Of a stretch of DNA of 64,000 bases, positions 57,593-64,000 are shown piece after piece. The DNA is from Clytia hemisphaerica. Taxonomy: Eukaryota; Cnidaria; Hydrozoa; Leptothecata; Clytiidae. The stretch spans positions 349,037-413,036 of the forward strand of contig CACVBU010000852.1 in assembly GCA_902728285.1 (NCBI GenBank), written 5' to 3'. Position 1 is the stretch's first letter. Each line of letters begins with the position of its first letter. The translations under genes were made by a program, and so were the position numbers. The notes below the pieces were generated by a model. The model did not search any database and was not told the DNA's origin. It saw only the letters and a list, made by a program, of their open reading frames with translations.

Positions 57593-59610
57593 GTCCGGGA
57601 GCCAAACCTGAAAAATGGCATTTTGCTTAACCCAAGATTCTACAGGATAAACTATACATTTTTGGAATTCTTAACTATCCTAGTTTAAGAAATGGTCCGT
57701 CCCCAAAGCTAACTCCTGGTCAATTTTTCATACTGAGCCCAAACTTAGGGGGTACTTTTTACCCTTTGTAAGGATTTGTTAAGGAAAATATCTTTCCATG
57801 TATGATATAATTTGCTATATCTCATGAATAAATTGACCAATTGCTTTGAAACTTTGCCAAAAGTTTCAAGATAGATTGGTGATCATCATTGGCAAAAAGG
57901 TTTTCCGGGAAATTTTTTCTGGGGGTTTACCTGGGGGAAAATAGGGAAAATTTGGGTATTTTCACTGAATTTTGACATTTTATAAGACTGGGACCTACTA
58001 AAACAACTTTTAATGAGGCACAAACTTTGTGTTATGATAAATCTTGATGCGATACACCAGAAAAATTTCTTGCCAACTGTATTTAGTATTATTTTCGACG
58101 CTTCAGGGGGTAAAAATGCCTGTTTTATTGAATTTTTACATAATTTGTGCAATTTTCACTGCTTATCTCGCCTAAAATATCTTTGAAAATAGTTTTAACT
58201 TGATTTTTGTGTAATATACACTAGAAAATTACAATGCTGACTTGAAACTCTCACATACAGGGTGCAGTTGGAGAAACCAGGGGGTAAAATTGCCAATTTT
58301 AGACAATTTTTATCGTTTTTATTGATTTTTGGGCCCATTTGACCCATACAACAGTATAGTATTAAGGTGTACAAAGTTTGATTTCTAACTACTGGAAAAA
58401 TGGATATTTTTGGTAGGCAATGGAGGAAAGCAATTTGTGGTTTTCAATGTCCGCCATCAGGGTTACAGGTGGTAAATCAGGGGGTAAATATGTCAATTTC
58501 TATTTCGCAGTCGCCTGAGTTTGGATGTTTTTCTTTTGAGAAGCATCCTCAAAAACCTAAATTTTTAGGATGAAAACCAGCCCTAATAAACATTAAATTG
58601 CCAGTCAATCCTTTCTTAGTAAAAATGTTTCCAGTAGTTCGAAATCAAATTTCGTACACCTTGATACTGTTTTAAGGGTCCAATGAGCCCAAAAATTAAT
58701 AAAGTCCACTAAAAAATGGGCAATTTTACCCCCTGGTTTGTCCAGTTGCACTCTGTGAATGTGATAGTTTCAAGTCAGAATTGTAATTTTCCAGTGCATA
58801 TCACTGTAAAATCAAATTAAAACTATTTTAAAAACATTTTAGGCGAGATAAGCAGTGAAAATGGCTCAAATTAGGTAAAATTCCTTAAAAATGGGCAATT
58901 TTACCCCTTGGTTTCTCCAACTGCACCCTGTATGTGAGAGTTTCAAGTCAGCATTGTAATTTTATAGTGTATATTACACAAAGATCAAGTTAAAACTATT
59001 TTCAAAGATATTTTAGGCGAGATAAGCAGTGAAAATTGCACAAATTATGTAAAAATTCAATAAAATGGGCATTTTTACCCCCCTGAAACATCGAAAATGA
59101 TACTAAATACAGTAGACAAGAAATTTTTCTAGTGTGTCGCATTAAGATTTATCATAACACAAAGTTTGTGCCTCATTAAAAGTTGTTTTAGTAGGTCCCA
59201 GTCTTATAAAATGTCAAAATTCAGTGAAAATACCCAAATTTTTCCTATTTTTCCCCCAGGTAAACCCCCAAAAATAATTTTTCGGAAAACCTTTTTGTCA
59301 ATGATGATCACCAATCTATCTTGAAACTTTTGGCAAAGTTTCAAAGCAATTGGTCGATTTATTCATGAGATATAGCAAATTATATCATACATGGAAAGAT
59401 ATTTTTCTTAACCAATCCTTACAAAGGGTAAAAAGTACCCCCTAAATTTGAACCCAGTGTGAAAAACTGACCAGGAGTTAGTTTTGGGGACCGACCATTT
59501 CTTAAACTAGGATAGTTTATAAAGATTCCAAAAACGTATAGTTTATCCTGTAGAATCTTGGGTTAAGCAAAAGCGCTTATTTAAGGAGATATAGGATTTG
59601 GCTCCCGGAC
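57593..59610. mobile_element. 2.0-kb foldback element, TA flanked, GTCCGGGAGCC ends
   Basis: Ends GTCCGGGAGCCAAA and TTTGGCTCCCGGAC with TA outside (57591-57592, 59611-59612). Arms pair over roughly 800 bp each (57593 to about 58400 with about 58628 to 59610). The right arm has an extra tandem copy of about 180 bp (about 58720-58900 and 58895-59080). No coding capacity. Confidence 0.9.
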
Positions 59611-59765
59611 TATTCTCTCGGTCCTCCGCAATTCTTTTCGACATTGTTAGTTATTGCATTTTACATGTGCTTTTTTTCATTTTTTATGAGGTATCATACA
59701 GGGGGTTTATTTGATGCCATTTTATAAGCACTTAACTTGATAATAAGGGGTTTTTTTCAATGATG

Positions 59766-60243
59766 TACTCATAGTGTCCTCCAGGGTTTGTTCCCCCACC
59801 AAATTCTTGATTTTTTTAAATCTCCCCCCTCTTTTTTTTCCCCCTATGACTTTTCGGTTTTTTAGTTTCCCCCCTCTTTTTTGCTTTCCCCCCAGAAAAT
59901 TCTGAAAATCAGTTGCCCCATATACCCGTATAAATTTCTCAAATTTCAACCTGACACAAACGTAAAATTTTGCTGCAAAAGGAATACTAGACAAAATAGA
60001 ACGAAAATTGGTTAATTTTTCAATCATGATCTAATCACATGATATCATGTGGACTGACCTTGGTTGCTGAGATAAAGTTGAAGTGATTTCATACTTCCCC
60101 CCACCAAATTTGCCAACTATCGATGTTTTCCCCCCTCTTTTTTTCCCCCCTTTACTATTCAAATTTTCATTTCCCCCCCTCACCCATTCAAAATTGGAAA
60201 ATTGGTTTCCCCCCCCCCTTTATAAAGTGCGGGAGGACACTAT
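59766..60243. mobile_element. C-rich inverted-repeat element (CATAGTGTCCTCC ends)
   Basis: Left CATAGTGTCCTCCAGG and right GGAGGACACTATG are inverted, with TAC/GTAC outside. Inside are repeated TTTCCCCCCTCTTTTTT phrases. Similar ends to 54322-54749. Confidence 0.65.
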
Positions 60244-60249
60244 GGTACT

Positions 60250-61830
60250 TTTAATAAAAACTCAAACAAGATATGTTTTTAAAACAACCCTGAATATATA
60301 TTATGTGCTTATGAAAAAAGAGTGCCATTTAAGCTATTAAGGAAACTTTTTCATTTCTATTCTCTCCTCATAATCTGATGATTTTTTTGCATGCTGATTT
60401 GAGAAGAAGACATTTGAAGTATATGTGCATCTTTTAATTTTTTAATATTACACTTTTACCTAAAAAGTATTATTTTTTGCTTAGATTTTTCTATACTGTA
60501 GTTTTATTGCTAAAAAACGCTTTTTCAGTACTTAAAACTCATTTTTCAAAATTTTCTTGCCCTTCGGGCCCAACCATGGTGGGCCCTCAAGTGACTCTCA
60601 CATAGCTACATCACTTAAATAGTACCCGACTTCGACCTTCAGTCTCCTACCTTCCTAAAATTTACTGAAAACCCTGATCATACATGATTTGTGATGGATG
60701 TTGTTCTGTTGTAGCGACTCCAGAAGTCACACAACTATTGTTGACGTCAAACCAAATGTTTCATTTTTCCGTGAACTTTGAACCCTTTGAACTTTCTTTC
60801 TATGTATGCTAAAGCGTTCCGGTTTTTACTAAAAGAAAGCCCGTGATCTTAGCTTTCCAGCGGTATATAACACTGTGGACTTGGGCTAGACGGCAAATTG
60901 GTAAAGTGCCGAACGTTTTTGCAACATTTTTTAATTGCCTTCTGACGGCAGAAAAAGAATTTGCAACTAACGATGAACGAATGTTTCTGGAAATGGAGGA
61001 AATTGTAGGCTACGTCATATCTTCCTTCGTTTCGAGCGTAAAACTCCTACTCTTCGGGCTATGAGCACTGCTCTTGTTTTGAATATTGAAATTCTCCAGA
61101 TAAATCGCATGCGCACTGCGGTTTTAATGAAACAATAGAGAGTTTTGAAACCTAAGCCAATCAGCTGTGTTTTAAACATTCTTTTATTTAAAATCTCTAT
61201 TGATAAACATCTTTTGTGAATGTTGTCTATTATGTTTAAACCTATTAATAAGCAATTCCCGGTGGGGGTCACTAGTGGCCGCCTATAGACCAAGAGTAAG
61301 GCCTAAAAGCCAGGATCTGTCTATTGTGTAGACTAAGGAAATTGTTGTTGAAGGCTGAAACTTTGTATGTTTATCAGAAAAAGGGTGAAGAATTCAAAAA
61401 TCACAATTGCTAATTTTAGTTTTTTCATTTTCATGTAGTTTTTTTCACTTTTTTGCTTCTTTAGCATCAGTGAGGATATTATCGCGATTCTCAGATTTAC
61501 GGAAAACACCAGCTTTTTGCCTCGATTGCCCAAAACCCGTAACCTTTTTAGCTTGAAGGAAGAAAAAAATTAGAGTTTTTGGGTTTGCCAAAAAAACGCC
61601 TAGTCAAAATTGTTTCATCTTCGCAGGATCCATTCCCAACCTCAAAATACATCTTTTTGTCTAGGGTTTTTTTTGGCAAGTTCTTCGGTTGAAGAATATC
61701 GATCACTTTCGTTTTCCCCTGAAGACCGCGAGAGAAAAAATATCAGGGCCCGCGCTCTCTAGGCGGGCGGCCTAGACTCACTTTCGTTTTGTATAATTTT
61801 ATAATGACGTATAAGGTAGCGTAATTCATG
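60250..61830. other. Intergenic stretch with no gene seen
   Basis: AT-rich, short broken frames only. CCCTTCGGGCCCAACCATGG at about 60562 is a self-complementary piece of unknown origin. Confidence 0.35.
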
Positions 61831-61833
61831 CAA

Positions 61834-61861
61834 AAATAATAATAATAATAATAATAATAAT
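61834..61861. repeat. AAT trinucleotide microsatellite
   Basis: Uninterrupted AAT run of about nine units. Confidence 0.9.
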
Positions 61862-61984
61862 TTACAGATTTCAGGCCACCGTGCATCACATGGGCTCTTA
61901 AATCGCTCATACAGTGGTTTGGTTTATTACAAAGGTTACTAAACTGATCTTGTTTTACAAAATATCTTTTTTAAATATAACACC

Positions 61985-63090
61985 TTGAGGACTTCCTCGC
62001 ACTCTCCATCGCTCTGCGGCATTGCTCGATTCTCCTCGTTTTGCTTTACTTCTCCATTCTTTTACTTGGTCTCTTTCCATTATTGTTAACGTCTGTGATG
62101 CTCATGTTGGCGTACTTTCGTACTGCTTCAATTCCCTAAGTTTCTCATAAATTGTATTTTACATGCCCCCATTAAATACAACTTTGATGTCGTGTACGAT
62201 TTGATTCTTTACCAATACGGGAGACGTAAGTTGGCTCTGTGTTTATTTTAACGTCGTTTAGGAGTTCTTTACGAAATCTTTCATCTCTATTCCTTCTCTT
62301 CCACTCCTGGTGATGGGTAGCTTCCCTTGATTGCTTTCTCTGTTCTTCCATTTGTTCTTCGACCTTTCGCTGCGAAGTATTTGTTTCATGCTGGATATAT
62401 TTAACTCTCTTGGTTCGTGATTTCGCAAAACTTTTCTTTGAATTTGGTTTTCGTTTTGTTATCTGTAGGTTTCACATTCATTGTATCTTAGATTTTAGTG
62501 GTAAGTTTTTCCAGCGCTAAAAATTGAGCTGATTGTATCGCAACATGGTTCTTTCTTTAACGTACCCTGACATCTAGCTGTAATTTTTAACGAAACAGTC
62601 AACTTCCTTTCATCGTTTTTCACCGTGATAATATTTCCGCAGCTTAATTTCTTTCGGCTATGTGTGCAGCTTTTATTTTCTTGACTGGTCCAAGATTTTT
62701 GTGTAGTCTTGATTGATGGAACAGCAATTTATGCATTGTATTTTCGAGCCCTTTATTCAGGAACATTTGTATTTGGGAAGATGGTGTCCTGTGCATGCAT
62801 AATGCAGTGTTCGTTGACATTTATGACATTCTAATCTCATTTTGTCGTCATCTTTTATGCAATTTTGTTCTGTACATCGATTTGCAACATTTTCGATTTC
62901 ATCTCTTGTTGAAATTCTGCTAGGCGATACCGTTTTTTGTTGAAATTTGGTTGTTTTTTTCATGTTTTTGTATTTTATTAAAAAGCGCGACTGATCTGTT
63001 CTGACGTCAAATTTATATAAATAAGTCAAGTCAATAATAATCTTTTTGTTTTTATTTTCAGGTATGCCACCAAACATTGACGTCATCGTG
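61985..63090 (-). mobile_element. Decayed LINE ORF1 (PHD finger, charged linker, C-terminal signature)
   Basis: Minus strand, 5' to 3': MKKTTKFQQKT (about 62966), a PHD-like zinc finger RCTEQNC..MRLECHKCQRTLHYACTG (about 62890-62780), then a frameshift into LPSSQIQMFLNKG. A charged stretch VEEQMEEQRKQSREATHHQE (about 62360) and YVSRIGKESN follow, then the C-terminal signature KEWRSKAK..WRVRGSP at about 62100-61990, with several frame breaks. It is a relic of the same type as 3550-3780. PHD-containing ORF1 proteins are known in several invertebrate LINE groups. Confidence 0.55.
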
Positions 63091-63099
63091 TATGGATTT

Positions 63100-64000
63100 A
63101 GCATGAACAATAGGACCGACAGACTCGACAAAAGGAACAAACAATAAGACGACCCGAGAATCTTACGATGAGGGCGTTTTGTCTCCGCCTGATATCACGC
63201 CCACAGAAGACGCTGTTTAAAAAGGGGTGTAAAATAGTAAGTAATAGCTTGATGGCATTCAAAAATTGTGAGGTTTCAAAAACGCAAACAAAAAGAAATT
63301 TTGAATACCTTTTTAAAAACCTTTTCAAACAAAACTTACAATATTGGTTCTAAAGTAGGTTGAAGTAGTTGAAAAAAAAAAAAATTGTAAAATGGGCCAA
63401 AATTGCGGCACAAATCAAGAAAAACTATGTTGATAAGACAGCAGCCACAATTTTTTCAATGAATAAAAATCATTTTTTTCAGATGAAACTTGTACAAAGT
63501 TTTTAAGCCACAAATCTCAAAAATGGAACCAAAAATTGGGTCATTGGGCTAGAATTGCGGCTCAAAGTTGACGATTTTTTTCATATATACAAATTAGCAT
63601 TTTTAGAATTTTGATAATGAAAACTTAAATATATAATGAAGAAAAAAATAAAGCATTTCAATTTTTTTATACGTTTCACCCCCGGAAAAATAATGTATTT
63701 CCTATTACGTAACTTTACATTTCCCGACTCGCTAACTCCCAGAGGAATTCCGATTGTAAACCCGATTGGTTAATTTCGGAACATCTTCAATGGCAGATAT
63801 TTAGAATGTCTAGTGGAAAGGCGTTTGAATTTTTTGATGTCAGTATTAATTTTGTTGGTTATGGCTTGTTGAATCTGGGCAAAAAAAGTAGACTTTTTTC
63901 AAAGAGGCCACTGTTGAATAATATGTAGTCAGCGAAAACAATGATAAAACAGCAATTATTCAATATGCATGATACATGATTGGCTCCATCATTGTTTTTT
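63100..64000. other. Right end, no gene seen
   Basis: AT-rich. Short repeated phrase AATTGCGGC(A/T)CAAA occurs at about 63402 and 63556. No frame I can support. Confidence 0.3.

Overview
This is an animal genomic window, AT-rich, with intron-containing genes and GT..AG splice sites. All the genes I can support lie on the minus strand. Single-copy metazoan genes, introns of about 0.2-6 kb and a heavy load of short inverted-repeat elements suggest a non-vertebrate metazoan. A cnidarian-like or other aquatic invertebrate is my guess; no species can be named from the sequence.

Left half (1-38.7 kb): a tandem array of three class-1/2 aldehyde dehydrogenase (ALDH1-like) genes, called C, A and B here. 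C is cut by the left edge, with only exons 1 and 2 inside (1397-804). A is complete: 13 exons, 19161-8462, 485 codons plus stop, all splice phases consistent. B has the same 13 exons (38705-23241), but exon 10 carries a 5-bp deletion that shifts the frame and leads to an early stop, so B is a pseudogene or contains a sequence error. Between C and A lies a three-exon gene for a secreted protein of about 380 aa with two related beta-rich domains (6520-4219).

Middle (40.7-53.7 kb): a complete 14-exon gene for an RFWD3-type E3 ubiquitin ligase (RING finger, coiled coil, WD40-like C-terminus), 617 aa, reconstructed exon by exon.

Right end (53.7-64 kb): no host gene seen. It holds LINE fragments (ORF1 PHD finger, ORF1 C-terminus, reverse-transcriptase C-terminus), a 2-kb foldback element flanked by TA, and C/G-rich inverted-repeat elements.

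Repeats dominate the non-coding DNA. At least ten families of non-autonomous inverted-repeat elements are visible. Several have diagnostic target duplications: TA (Tc1/mariner or pogo type), TTAA (piggyBac type) and an 8-bp duplication (hAT type). Also present are tRNA-derived SINE-like copies, a 498-bp tandem array, a 340-bp AACG tetranucleotide tract beside an RFWD3 splice donor, and one element nested in another. No transposase gene is visible. I found no operon, CRISPR array or defence system; the most distinctive features are the ALDH array with its decaying member, the intron-borne duplications of exon ends and splice donors, and the element families with readable insertion histories.
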